From the NCBI GenBank assembly GCA_030648675.1, contig JAUSGV010000032.1, positions 1 to 15,009 on the forward strand: 15,009 nt of DNA, read 5' to 3'. The notes beneath the pieces were generated by a model, which was given only the letters and a program-made list of their open reading frames with translations, made no database searches and was not told where the DNA came from. Origin of the DNA: Dehalococcoidales bacterium (lineage in GTDB: Bacteria; Chloroflexota; Dehalococcoidia; Dehalococcoidales; UBA2162). The number at the start of each line of letters is the position of its first letter. Position 1 is the first letter of the stretch. Below are positions 1 to 5,386 of the stretch, in pieces. A program made the position numbers and the translations under genes.

Positions 1-43
1 GAATTCTGCTATAATTTCAGGGACGGGCCTTGTACAAGCGGGA

Positions 44-244
44 GTGTTGAAAGTGGAAACAACGAAATTTGTTTACTACCAGGAAAACGACATGTGGGTA
101 GGATGGTTCGAAGAGTATCCCGATTACAAGAGCCAGGGAAAAACCCTGGACGAGCTAAAAGAGAACCTCAAGGAAATACACGAGGACCTGAGCACCAGAA
201 AGATTCCCAATGTCCGTAGATATGGAGAACTCGTGATTGGATGA
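44..244 (+). CDS. hicB: HicB-like antitoxin (UPF0150-type small protein)
   Basis: A 66-residue protein with the layout of the short HicB/UPF0150 family: an N-terminal beta strand, a central W-x-G-W-F-E-E-Y-P-D stretch (about residues 18-27) and the G-K-T-L-D-E-L-K-E-N-L-K-E helix typical of the family. Short HicB proteins of this kind are antitoxins that neutralise the HicA mRNA interferase; the usual C-terminal DNA-binding domain of longer HicBs is absent. The start is uncertain: GTG at 44 gives the full frame, but GGAG at 41-44 sits 8 bases before a second in-frame GTG at 53, which is a better-placed start. TATAAT at 10-15 could be a -10 box, though its -35 would fall at or before the window edge. 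The stop overlaps the next start as ATGA (241-244), the coupling expected for hicB-hicA. The frame is also open back to the window edge, so an upstream extension cannot be excluded. Confidence 0.72.
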   Translation: MLKVETTKFVYYQENDMWVGWFEEYPDYKSQGKTLDELKENLKEIHEDLSTRKIPNVRRYGELVIG

Positions 245-347
245 AAAGAGTTGGGCTTATCCGTCCAAAGTCTCTCAACCGGTTCCAAGACACAGCGAAA
301 TTGCTGACAGCCTGACCAAACATATCCTCAAGATGCTAAATAATTGA
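241..347 (+). pseudogene. hicA: hicA toxin gene with internal deletion
   Basis: Starts with ATG at 241 inside the hicB stop (ATGA overlap). The first codons read M-K-R-V-G-L-I-R, like the HicA N-terminus. From about 264, in another frame, the sequence reads S-Q-P-V-P-R-H-S-E-I-A-D-S-L-T-K-H-I-L-K and ends M-L-N-N at TGA 345-347, which is the HicA C-terminus (P-V-P-R-H-x-E-I). About 40 codons between these two ends are missing, including the G-S-H catalytic-histidine region, and the joint at about 262-264 also shifts the frame. Read straight through, ATG 241 stops early at 313-315 (TGA). HicA is normally a double-stranded-RNA-binding-fold mRNA interferase of 60-80 residues; this one cannot be active. 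Both remaining ends are well preserved, so the deletion looks recent. Confidence 0.72.
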
Positions 348-487
348 TTTGCTTTCCAATCCAGGCTGGCGATTGTTTGTCCGATAACCTGCCATGATTG
401 CAGTGTCAAATTTTACCCTGCGATTGAGTTTTTAATTGTTAAGGTACTATTTTTTAAATGCAGCTAAAGACGCCACAGTAAGGCCGG

Positions 488-532
488 TTCGTTTTTCGTT
501 CTGTGTTAACATCTTTTTTTTCGAAAAACGAA
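488..532. repeat. 11-bp perfect inverted repeat
   Basis: TTCGTTTTTCG at 488-498 is the exact reverse complement of CGAAAAACGAA at 522-532, separated by 23 bases. It can form a hairpin on either strand. There is no U-run directly after the right arm, so it is not a canonical intrinsic terminator. Confidence 0.5.
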
Positions 533-737
533 TACTTCCGGCAGGCTCGGCCTGAGGCTGATTCTTCGTTTGCCGGTCCCATTCGTTTACTCTCGGCAAG
601 GCATTTGATTTGGTTTGATCCGGCACTTTCAAATCGGGACATGCGGGATGCAGCTAAGGCGGCACCGCGGGTGCGTGCGTTCCGGTTTCCGGGCTGACCG
701 CCGATCTGTTTCCTTCGACAGATCCCGAATTTTTCAT

Positions 738-779
738 TCATATCCCGATTTCCCTCGGTCATATCCCGATTCCCTCCTG
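738..779. repeat. Two tandem 21-bp units
   Basis: TCATATCCCGATTTCCCTCGG (738-758) is followed directly by a 21-base unit (759-779) that shares its first 13 bases and differs near the end. A third, degenerate unit begins TCATAC at 780 and folds into the palindrome CATACGG-CATC-CCGTATG (782-799). It looks like a short intergenic repeat array, not coding sequence. Confidence 0.55.
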
Positions 780-1061
780 TCATACGGCATCCCGTATGAG
801 GGACGAAATCGGGAGAAGCCGGATGAAATGAATCGGCTAGGGACACCGTTAGAGGGATCGAGTCGGTGCGGGATGGCGACAAACTCGCGCACTCAGGACA
901 GGATTTATTTGCCATGAACCTATTATAGAACAGAAGTTCTGGCAGCGGTCAATGGGATTATGTCGCTGGATGTACGATTTAGTCTGGCTTTAGATGGTAT
1001 CGTTCAGCATTTACCGGACGCGCCGGTTCCGGATCCCAGGCGTCTTGAGGATGATAAACTC

Positions 1062-1293
1062 GACGGCACTTCAGTACGCCATAGGTCCAGCGCCATTTTG
1101 GGGGTGGCCGCGATTTCTTTCGAAAAACGCATTGATGTTTAACACCTCCAGGTTTCAACTGGTCAAGGAGGTCATAAAACCGGAGCTACAGGCAGGTAAG
1201 GTAGTCATTTGCGACCGGTTTACCGACTTGACGATCGCCTACCAGCATTACGGGCGTGGGCTGGACTTGAAACTGGTCGACACGATCTTATAG
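1062..1293 (+). pseudogene. tmk: Decayed thymidylate kinase fragment
   Basis: From 1135 to 1290 the plus strand encodes M-F-N-T-S-R-F-Q-L-V-K-E-V-I-K-P, then G-K-V-V-I-C-D-R-F-T-D and A-Y-Q-H-Y-G-R-G-L-D-L. This is the central part of bacterial thymidylate kinase (dTMP to dTDP): the D-R-F/Y motif that binds the nucleotide, and A-Y-Q-x-Y-G-R-G. The usual start of this block, L-L-F-x-A-S-R, is recognisable. Just upstream in a different frame, G-T-S-V-R-H-R-S-S-A-I-L (from about 1065) resembles the P-G-G-T-x-L-G-x-x-I-R-x-I-L segment, implying a frameshift near 1120. The N-terminal P-loop is not recognisable (ATG at 960 begins M-S-L but then diverges), and the frame stops at 1291-1293, losing the LID and C-terminal third. 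A dead fragment of a gene that is normally about 205 codons. Confidence 0.7.
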
Positions 1294-1295
1294 AC

Positions 1296-1559
1296 GCGGA
1301 TATTTTTTCAATAAAGTTAGATGTACGGGGTGATCCAAGGAGACCTGATGATTTACGGCTATCGGAGGATATGAAATCGAATGTCCCGGAACGGAGCGTA
1401 GCAGCAATTCTCGACACAATTTATTCCATAAGATGCAATCTTTTCCACGGTCATAAAGGCTATGATGCGATACAAATCCAACTTCTTGTCCCCGTTACGG
1501 TTTTATTGGAGAAGGTCGTGACAGCTCTTTACGAAAAGTTGAACGTTCAAACTGAATAA
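1296..1559 (+). pseudogene. HEPN-domain C-terminal fragment
   Basis: The open frame ending at TAA 1557-1559 encodes A-I-L-D-T-I-Y-S-I-R-C-N-L-F-H-G-H-K-G-Y-D, followed by a hydrophobic helix with L-L-V-P-V-T-V-L-L-E-K-V-V. The R-C-N-L-F-H core is the R-x4-H signature of HEPN RNases, and the I-R-x-N-L-F-H-G context is typical of HEPN proteins found near defence and toxin-antitoxin genes. Only the last helices are present. The frame runs unbroken from the thymidylate kinase remnant, suggesting that two truncated genes were joined. No convincing start exists: ATG 1371 has GGAGG only 2 bases upstream, too close for normal initiation. The product, if made, would be about 62 residues. It is most likely a truncated remnant; a small stand-alone HEPN protein is the alternative. 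Confidence 0.5.
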
Positions 1560-1972
1560 CAGGGCTCTATTGCTTCCTTTTGTTTTTTATACGCCGGGAA
1601 AGTTTTCTCTAAGAGTTTAAAGAGTCTACTTCTTTCCAACGTATTAATATTGGTTTTTACCGAAGAAATTATGGTCTTAATTTGGTCGTCCTTGGTCAAT
1701 TCAAAACCCTTTGTAAGTTCTGAAAGAGCCACATAGCGTCCGACAAATTGGGGATTTTGGCCCCAATGGTCAAAACCTAATTTCGAAAGTGCCATTAGTC
1801 CTGAATGTAAATCTGTGCCGCACTTGTCATCAATATATTGGTAGAACTTGCCCCGGATTCCTAGTTCAGTGCAGAAATTTATGGCGACAGGTTTCTCGCT
1901 GGTTTCTAATTGAAAACCGACATTTATCCAGAAACCATCAAGTTTGCCTTTGTTCCATCCCTGTTTGAACAC
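1547..1972 (-). CDS. Hypothetical protein, possibly 5'-truncated
   Basis: A 141-codon frame I do not recognise. It begins with GTG (1970-1972), only three codons after an in-frame stop at 1982-1984, and no clear ribosome binding site is visible. The protein is mixed alpha/beta with a basic, aromatic N-terminus (Q-G-W-N-K-G-K-L-D-G-F-W-I-N-V-G-F) and a charged helical C-terminus (F-P-A-Y-K-K-Q-K-E-A-I-E). There is no membrane segment or signal peptide. It overlaps the end of the HEPN fragment by 13 bases, tail to tail. The protein seems to start mid-domain, and the neighbourhood is full of broken genes, so this could be the C-terminal part of a longer gene. Compositional bias alone supports it as coding, hence the modest score. 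Confidence 0.45.
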   Translation of the reverse strand: MFKQGWNKGKLDGFWINVGFQLETSEKPVAINFCTELGIRGKFYQYIDDKCGTDLHSGLMALSKLGFDHWGQNPQFVGRYVALSELTKGFELTKDDQIKTIISSVKTNINTLERSRLFKLLEKTFPAYKKQKEAIEPCYSV

Positions 1973-2014
1973 ACACCGAATCTAATTTTCTAGCTTGTTT
2001 CGAAGATGTATAAT

Positions 2015-2043
2015 TTGTTTTGTTGATTCGAATGGGGTATAGT
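2015..2043 (+). promoter_or_regulatory. Putative sigma-70 type promoter
   Basis: TTGTTT at 2015-2020 and TATAGT at 2038-2043 are separated by exactly 17 bases. The pair lies 40 bases upstream of the ATG of the next gene, leaving room for a short leader that contains its strong ribosome binding site. Confidence 0.4.
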
Positions 2044-2083
2044 TAGGCAAAAATATTGAGGCTAAAACAAAGGAGGTTTGGCA

Positions 2084-2542
2084 ATGCCATTTGAGAGTGG
2101 CCCGTATCTAAAGACAGCGTGTTTCTGCGAGAAAGTATTGAGGGAAGCTGATGGCGTTCTCTCTATAATCCGCATAGTTGATCGAGTAACTGTGACAGCA
2201 CAGGGGCCAAATGCACCAGAGTTGATGCCCAAAACCCCATACACCGTTACGGCACTAATTACTCTAGTATCTGGTTCGAGTAAGGGTAGACATGAGCTTA
2301 AAATGATTCGCGAAGACCCCTCCGGATTAAAAAAAGACCCCGCATTTGTGGCTTCGGTACACATGGAGGGCGCGAATAAGTCACAGAACATCGTTATCAG
2401 TATGAACCTTAATCTGGAGGAGGAAGGTCTAATCTGGTTTCATGTTTATCTAGGCAAGGACCTACTGACAAAAATGCCATTCGAAGTTATCTATGCCAGA
2501 ATATCAGCGGGGATTATGCCCCCAGGGGAAACCCCTGGATAG
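2084..2542 (+). CDS. DUF6941-like conserved hypothetical protein
   Basis: A 152-residue protein. The near-perfect Shine-Dalgarno AGGAGG (2071-2076) sits 7 bases before ATG 2084, so I prefer that start to TTG 2078. The N-terminal segment A-C-F-C-E-K-V-L-R-E-A-D-G-V-L-S-I-I-R-I-V-D-R recalls a widespread uncharacterised family I know as DUF6941, whose members share this opening and a beta-sandwich-like remainder. The rest is beta-rich, with a V-T-A-L-I-T-L-V-S-G repeat of strands and a W-F-H-V-Y-L-G-K strand near residue 125. No catalytic residues, signal peptide or membrane segment are visible. It appears monocistronic, with its own promoter and a convergent neighbour 3 bases beyond the stop. 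Function unknown; the family name comes from memory. Confidence 0.75.
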   Translation: MPFESGPYLKTACFCEKVLREADGVLSIIRIVDRVTVTAQGPNAPELMPKTPYTVTALITLVSGSSKGRHELKMIREDPSGLKKDPAFVASVHMEGANKSQNIVISMNLNLEEEGLIWFHVYLGKDLLTKMPFEVIYARISAGIMPPGETPG

Positions 2543-2545
2543 AGA

Positions 2546-2917
2546 CTAAGGATTGGGAACGAGGATAATAGAATCGTCTGAAAGGTTGTCGCCAGTAACT
2601 ATTGTCCCTGAGGTCCCTACTCCAGCGGAGACAGACGTTATGCTTGGTGTGCCGCTAATTATGTAAGTCTCATTATGCTGCACCATTGCGAGGTTCTTCC
2701 TGAATTGGCCTTCTGTAATGTCTTCGTTGCCGAGCTCGGATAGCCCCAATTGAATCTCACCTGCTAAAACGAGTTCATTCGAAGGAGGAAGCCCCACGAG
2801 TTCGCCTAGATTAGCATAAAACCAATCCTCAAACTCAAAAAGGGGTATTTCGTCACTCAAATACTGGTTGACTTTGAAATACAATTCGGAGGTAATACTG
2901 ACGTTGTATGCCCACAT
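2546..2917 (-). CDS. Hypothetical protein
   Basis: A 123-residue acidic protein with ATG at 2915-2917 and a weak GAGG 8 bases upstream on the minus strand. Residues 8-35 (L-Y-F-K-V-N-Q-Y-L-S-D-E-I-P-L-F-E-F-E-D-W-F) form an amphipathic helical unit of a kind common in small uncharacterised bacterial proteins. Residues 50-75 (L-A-G-E-I-Q-L-G-L-S-E-L) continue it with a second helix. The C-terminal 40 residues are rich in Ser, Thr, Gly and Val and look unrelated or disordered, possibly read-through after a frameshift. It converges with the DUF6941-like gene, ending 3 bases away. No family assigned. Confidence 0.5.
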   Translation of the reverse strand: MWAYNVSITSELYFKVNQYLSDEIPLFEFEDWFYANLGELVGLPPSNELVLAGEIQLGLSELGNEDITEGQFRKNLAMVQHNETYIISGTPSITSVSAGVGTSGTIVTGDNLSDDSIILVPNP

Positions 2918-3060
2918 ATAATTGGCCTCGTAACAGAGAATACTGTTTAGACGCTAATATTATAAGGGACAAGTTTAACAAGCGTCAACTTTATGAAAAG
3001 AAGCAGCGAGGAGAGGTCAAAACAACGATCTTCAGCTCTCGGCATCGCAGCCCACGGAGT

Positions 3061-3237
3061 ATGCCGACTTGTACCAAAAGCCAGGTCCTTTTATATTGGG
3101 AAAATGGCAAGGTAGTTGCAATGATTCACCAGTACCTTCGACCGGACGGCACACTTGGCGCGAGTGGCAAACCAGATCCGAAATGGATAATCGAGGAGGA
3201 TACTATATTTATTTTGAGGGCATCACACCAAGCTTAA
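3061..3237 (+). pseudogene. C-terminal fragment of a hypothetical protein
   Basis: This frame ends in a well-conserved-looking segment: S-Q-V-L-L-Y-W-E-N-G-K-V-V-A, then H-Q-Y-L-R-P-D-G-T-L-G-A-S-G-K-P-D-P-K, then a strand I-I-E-E-D-T-I-F-I-L. H-Q-Y-L-R-P-D-G-x-x-G-x-S-G-x-P-D-P-K recurs at the end of small uncharacterised bacterial proteins, by recollection. The frame stays open upstream to ATG 2908, but that part is basic and unconvincing and would overlap the start of the opposite gene. ATG 3061 has no ribosome binding site. I read it as the tail of a gene whose front is lost, in keeping with its neighbours. Confidence 0.35.
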
Positions 3238-3255
3238 AGCCAACAAGCAGGAGGG

Positions 3256-3411
3256 TCAATAAGATAATTGTGGCCTGACTTGCTTTACTACCTCTTCGGT
3301 AGGCGTATTAGCCTTTATCGCTTCTCCTTTCCATTCGTTCGACGGTTTCTTGACTTTAAATTCCACCGACCCGTGCGAGACTGCGAATATTCGCGTTCCC
3401 AACCGCGCAAG
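3256..3411 (-). pseudogene. GIY-YIG endonuclease remnant (C-terminal third)
   Basis: Read on the minus strand this encodes L-G-T-R-I-F-A-V-S-H-G-S-V-E-F-K-V-K-K, then P-T-E-E-V-V-K-Q-V-R, ending at a stop at 3256-3258. It aligns without gaps to the C-terminal third of the intact GIY-YIG protein encoded at 5387-5677 (G-S-R-S-L-A, V-E-I-K-V-K-K-L-S-K and K-I-V-K-Q-V-R). The position of the putative catalytic Glu is retained, but the frame is closed by a stop at 3412-3414 and the GIY, YIG and Arg motifs are missing. The lower-strand orientation matches the intact copy. It may be an old tandem duplication or an independently acquired paralogue. Confidence 0.65.
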
Positions 3412-3491
3412 TTATAATATTTTGACGTATTGAAGTAGTCAGAACGCTGGATACAGACTATCCAGATATTAGATATAATAGGAAATTAATC

Positions 3492-4295
3492 ATGAAGACA
3501 GAACTGATCATCACGCATCCCGGCAGTGCACATTTTGATGAGGTAACGGCTATCAGTCTGATACTGGCGATGCATCCCGCCACGGAATTCAAGATCGAGC
3601 GGCGGGAACCCACGCCGGAAGAGTTGGATAATCCGGAGGTGTGGGTGGTAGACACGGGCAAGCGGCACCAACCGGAGAAGCATAATTTCGACCATCACCA
3701 GGACACAGGCTGCCCGGCTTCCTTTGTCCTGGTGGCCGAATACTTCGGCCTTTTGGAGACTATGTCCATCCTGCCCTGGTGGAATTTCAAGGACGAGGTC
3801 GACCGCTTCGGGCCGGTAAAAAGCTCGGTGAAGTATCATGCCGGCGACGATCTCGTAAACCGGAATCCTATGGAGATCTGGCTGACGTCCCGCTTTGCCG
3901 CCGAGCCGGAAGCGTGCCTTTTTCTGCTTACGTCTTACGGCACTCAGATCATTAGGGATGCCCGCATGCTAAAAAAACAGATCGATTTCTGGAAAACCAG
4001 CAAGCGGCTGGTAATCGCGGGCGTGCCGGCCATGATCGGAGAGACGATGGAATCCGCCGGACTGGAAGAATTTCGCCGGCTGGATAAAAATCCACCCGAT
4101 ATCGTTATTTCTCTGGCCCGGCGCGACGGCGGCTGGCGTCTTTTCCGTTACGAGGGAGCACCGGTCGATTTTTCCTTGCTTGCAGACCGGCCGGAGATTT
4201 CTTTCGCCCACAAGAGCGGGTTCATGGCGGCGACAAAAGAACGACTGGGGATTGACGAGTTGGTGGCGTTGGTGAGTAAGGCGGTCACGAAATAG
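3492..4295 (+). CDS. MYG1 family (UPF0160) metal-dependent hydrolase/exonuclease
   Basis: A 267-residue protein with MYG1/UPF0160 hallmarks. The N-terminus has I-T-H-P-G-S-A-H-F-D-E-V-T-A (about residues 7-20), matching the family's T-H-x-G-x-F-H-x-D-E-x-x-A. D54 follows a hydrophobic strand (V-W-V-V-D), and N-F-D-H-H-Q (65-70) corresponds to the DHH motif; these His and Asp residues are the likely metal ligands. Family members are DHH-like phosphoesterases, and the eukaryotic MYG1 has been described as a 3'-5' RNA exonuclease. Bacterial substrates are not established. The start is ATG 3492 with AGGA 8 bases upstream. The length is slightly short of the usual 290-330, with no internal break. 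It looks monocistronic, followed by a G-rich repeat. Confidence 0.85.
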   Translation: MKTELIITHPGSAHFDEVTAISLILAMHPATEFKIERREPTPEELDNPEVWVVDTGKRHQPEKHNFDHHQDTGCPASFVLVAEYFGLLETMSILPWWNFKDEVDRFGPVKSSVKYHAGDDLVNRNPMEIWLTSRFAAEPEACLFLLTSYGTQIIRDARMLKKQIDFWKTSKRLVIAGVPAMIGETMESAGLEEFRRLDKNPPDIVISLARRDGGWRLFRYEGAPVDFSLLADRPEISFAHKSGFMAATKERLGIDELVALVSKAVTK

Positions 4296-4301
4296 TGAGA
4301 C

Positions 4302-4329
4302 TAGGGATTAGGGATTGGGGATTGGGGAC
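4302..4329 (+). repeat. Four tandem G-rich heptamers (telomere-like)
   Basis: Directly after the MYG1 stop are four 7-base units: TAGGGAT, TAGGGAT, TGGGGAT, TGGGGAC. The four G-runs (3, 3, 4, 4) are separated by loops of 4, 3 and 3 bases, which meets the sequence rule for an intramolecular G-quadruplex on the plus strand and in the mRNA tail. Confidence 0.65.
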
Positions 4330-4366
4330 GCTGGAATAATGTCATTCCGCCGCCCCCCAGACCCTT

Positions 4367-4415
4367 CGCAGAGTTTACACTGAACGTAATGAACGTGCTC
4401 AGGGTGACAAGGGTC
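4367..4415. repeat. Dispersed intergenic repeat, CTTCG...CTCAGGGTGACA type
   Basis: The segment begins CCCTTCG and ends CTCAGGGTGACAAGGGT, with ACCCTT and AAGGGT as inverted ends. A TGAACGTAATGAACGT direct duplication lies in the middle. This CTCAGGGTGACA signature is common in interspersed palindromic elements of several environmental bacterial phyla. Assigned by pattern memory only. Confidence 0.35.
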
Positions 4416-4479
4416 ATTACACTTTCGATTATAGCCAGCTCAAGAGAGAGGAACTGTTTGAAGAAATTGGTTCGGACAA

Positions 4480-4713
4480 ATGGACATTAATCCTGTCAGC
4501 CCGGAACTACTTGTGGATCTGGTGACGGTCCGGATGCCTTTCGGGAAGTACAAAGACCGGATCCTCTGCGATCTGCCGGAGCGGTACCTGGTGTGGTTTA
4601 ACCAGAAGGGTTTTCCTCCCGGAAGAATCGGCGTGCTACTCTCGGTCCTGTATGAAATCAGACTCAACGGATTGGAATACCTGCTTAAGCCGATCAGAAG
4701 AAATCAGCCTTAA
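4480..4713 (+). CDS. DUF3820 family protein
   Basis: A 77-residue protein matching DUF3820: M-P-F-G-K-Y-K-D-R (residues 19-27), D-L-P-E-R-Y-L-V-W-F (31-40), K-G-F-P-P-G-R-I-G-x-L-L (43-54) and Y-E-I-R-L-N-G-L-E-Y-L at the end. The family is called putative quorum-sensing-regulated virulence factor in some databases on the basis of a Pseudomonas member. Its biochemical role is unknown, and the fold is small and helical. ATG 4480 is the only ATG after an in-frame stop at 4459-4461, but it lacks a clear Shine-Dalgarno. It ends 17 bases before the selenoprotein candidate's start, same strand, so the two are probably cotranscribed. Confidence 0.85.
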   Translation: MDINPVSPELLVDLVTVRMPFGKYKDRILCDLPERYLVWFNQKGFPPGRIGVLLSVLYEIRLNGLEYLLKPIRRNQP

Positions 4714-4730
4714 TGTGGGAGGCATGGGGA

Positions 4731-5357
4731 ATGTCTACAAACGATAGCGCTTTGGTATTGCGATTCTACACCGATTTTATCTGACCGTTCTGTTATATCG
4801 CGGAGCGAGCCAGTCTGGTCAGACTGGAGAAAGAATTCGATATCAGAGTCGACTGGCGAGGTTTCGAACTTCACCCAGAGACGCCATCCGGCGGTGTGGA
4901 ATTGGAAAAGCTGTTCCCGGGAATGATGACTCCGGAAAGAAAAGCGTTGATGCAACAGTTCGCCGCTTCTTTCGGTGTGCGCGGTATGATACAACCAACA
5001 AATCTGGCAAATACACGTCGAGCTCTGGCCGTGGCTGAGTTTGCCCGTGATCAAGGGCAACTGGACGAGTACCGCCGTCTAACGATGGATGCTTACTGGA
5101 AGGAAGGTAAAGACATCGAGAACAGCGATGTGTTGGCCGCTTTAGCGGGTGCCTCCAATCTCGATCCGGAAAAGGCTGTCCTTGCCGCCGACGACCCGGT
5201 CTACTTGAACCGGGTAGATGCTATCGGAGACGAATTCAGGAAGGTGGGGGCGGGCGGAATACCGACTTTTATTTTCAGCAGAGAAATCATCGAGGGCTGC
5301 CAGCCATACGATGTTGTTGCTGCCGCGGCTCTTCGTGCTAACGCCAAAAGAAGATGA
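4731..5357 (+). CDS. DsbA/FrnE-like thiol oxidoreductase, candidate selenoprotein (in-frame TGA at 4782)
   Basis: ATG 4731 lies 8 bases after GGGAGG (4717-4722). The frame runs 209 codons to TGA 5355-5357 with a single internal TGA at 4782-4784 (codon 18). The N-terminus reads F-Y-T-D-F-I-U-P-F-C-Y-I-A-E-R, so the TGA falls exactly on the first cysteine of the C-P-x-C active site of FrnE/DsbA-like proteins (usual form D-F-x-C-P-W-C-Y-I-G). Downstream the family features are intact: F-E-L-H-P-E-T-P (about 46-53), a helical insertion, and G-I-P-T-F-I-F with the cis-proline at P178. A SECIS-like hairpin follows the TGA (4795-4843). I infer selenocysteine insertion giving a U-P-F-C thioredoxin-fold oxidoreductase of 208 residues. 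No signal peptide is present, so it is cytoplasmic. The alternative is a recent nonsense mutation of TGT or TGC. An ordinary gene caller would report only 4896-5357 and lose the active site. Confidence 0.78.
4795..4843 (+). promoter_or_regulatory. Candidate bacterial SECIS element
   Basis: The upper stem CCAGTCT (4810-4816) pairs perfectly with AGACTGG (4821-4827) around the tetraloop GGTC. The lower stem ATATCG (4795-4800) pairs perfectly with CGATAT (4838-4843), across a purine-rich internal loop of 9 and 10 bases. The structure begins 10 bases after the TGA, inside the coding region, as bacterial SECIS elements do. The GGUC cap is the one in the E. coli fdhF SECIS, where the apical G-U contacts SelB. 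The cap lies 32 bases after the TGA, longer than in fdhF (18) but within the loose spacing known for bacterial elements. Confidence 0.7.
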
Positions 5358-5386
5358 TTTGAGCAATCATCTCGTTATGATTGGAC

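Larger units (their letters stand above)
348..959. other. Non-coding, repeat-rich block
   Basis: About 610 bases after the hicA remnant with no gene I can support. Open frames here on both strands are low-complexity translations of repeats. It holds an 11-bp perfect inverted repeat (488-498 with 522-532), a pair of 21-bp tandem units (738-779), a palindrome around 782-799, and a copy of the CGGTGCGGGATGGCG motif (864-878) that recurs at 10503-10517. A partial duplication, ATGCAGCTAA, appears near 458 and 649. No tRNA, rRNA or CRISPR pattern was seen. Confidence 0.6.

Noticed and set aside
738..799. CRISPR array
   Set aside because: Units are directly adjacent with no spacers, only two are clear, and no cas gene is in the window.
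454..917. Overlapping 100- to 153-codon frames on both strands
   Set aside because: They translate the 21-bp and dispersed repeats, have no ribosome binding sites or family signals, and mirror each other.
1364..1559. Intact small HEPN gene starting at ATG 1371
   Set aside because: GGAGG ends only 2 bases before the ATG, and the visible protein lacks the first helices of the domain; a truncated remnant is more likely, though not proven.
3474..3479. TATAAT as the -10 box of the MYG1 gene
   Set aside because: Transcription from it would start at about 3486, after the AGGA ribosome binding site, and no -35 is present at the right distance.
4731..4784. Frameshift explanation for the broken oxidoreductase
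   Set aside because: Reading frame and family motifs are in register on both sides of the TGA, so there is no shift; only one codon is at issue.
4896..5357. Oxidoreductase gene starting at ATG/GTG around 4896
   Set aside because: This start has no good ribosome binding site and removes the whole thioredoxin active-site strand, whereas the frame continues upstream through one TGA to a strong ribosome binding site and the expected N-terminus.
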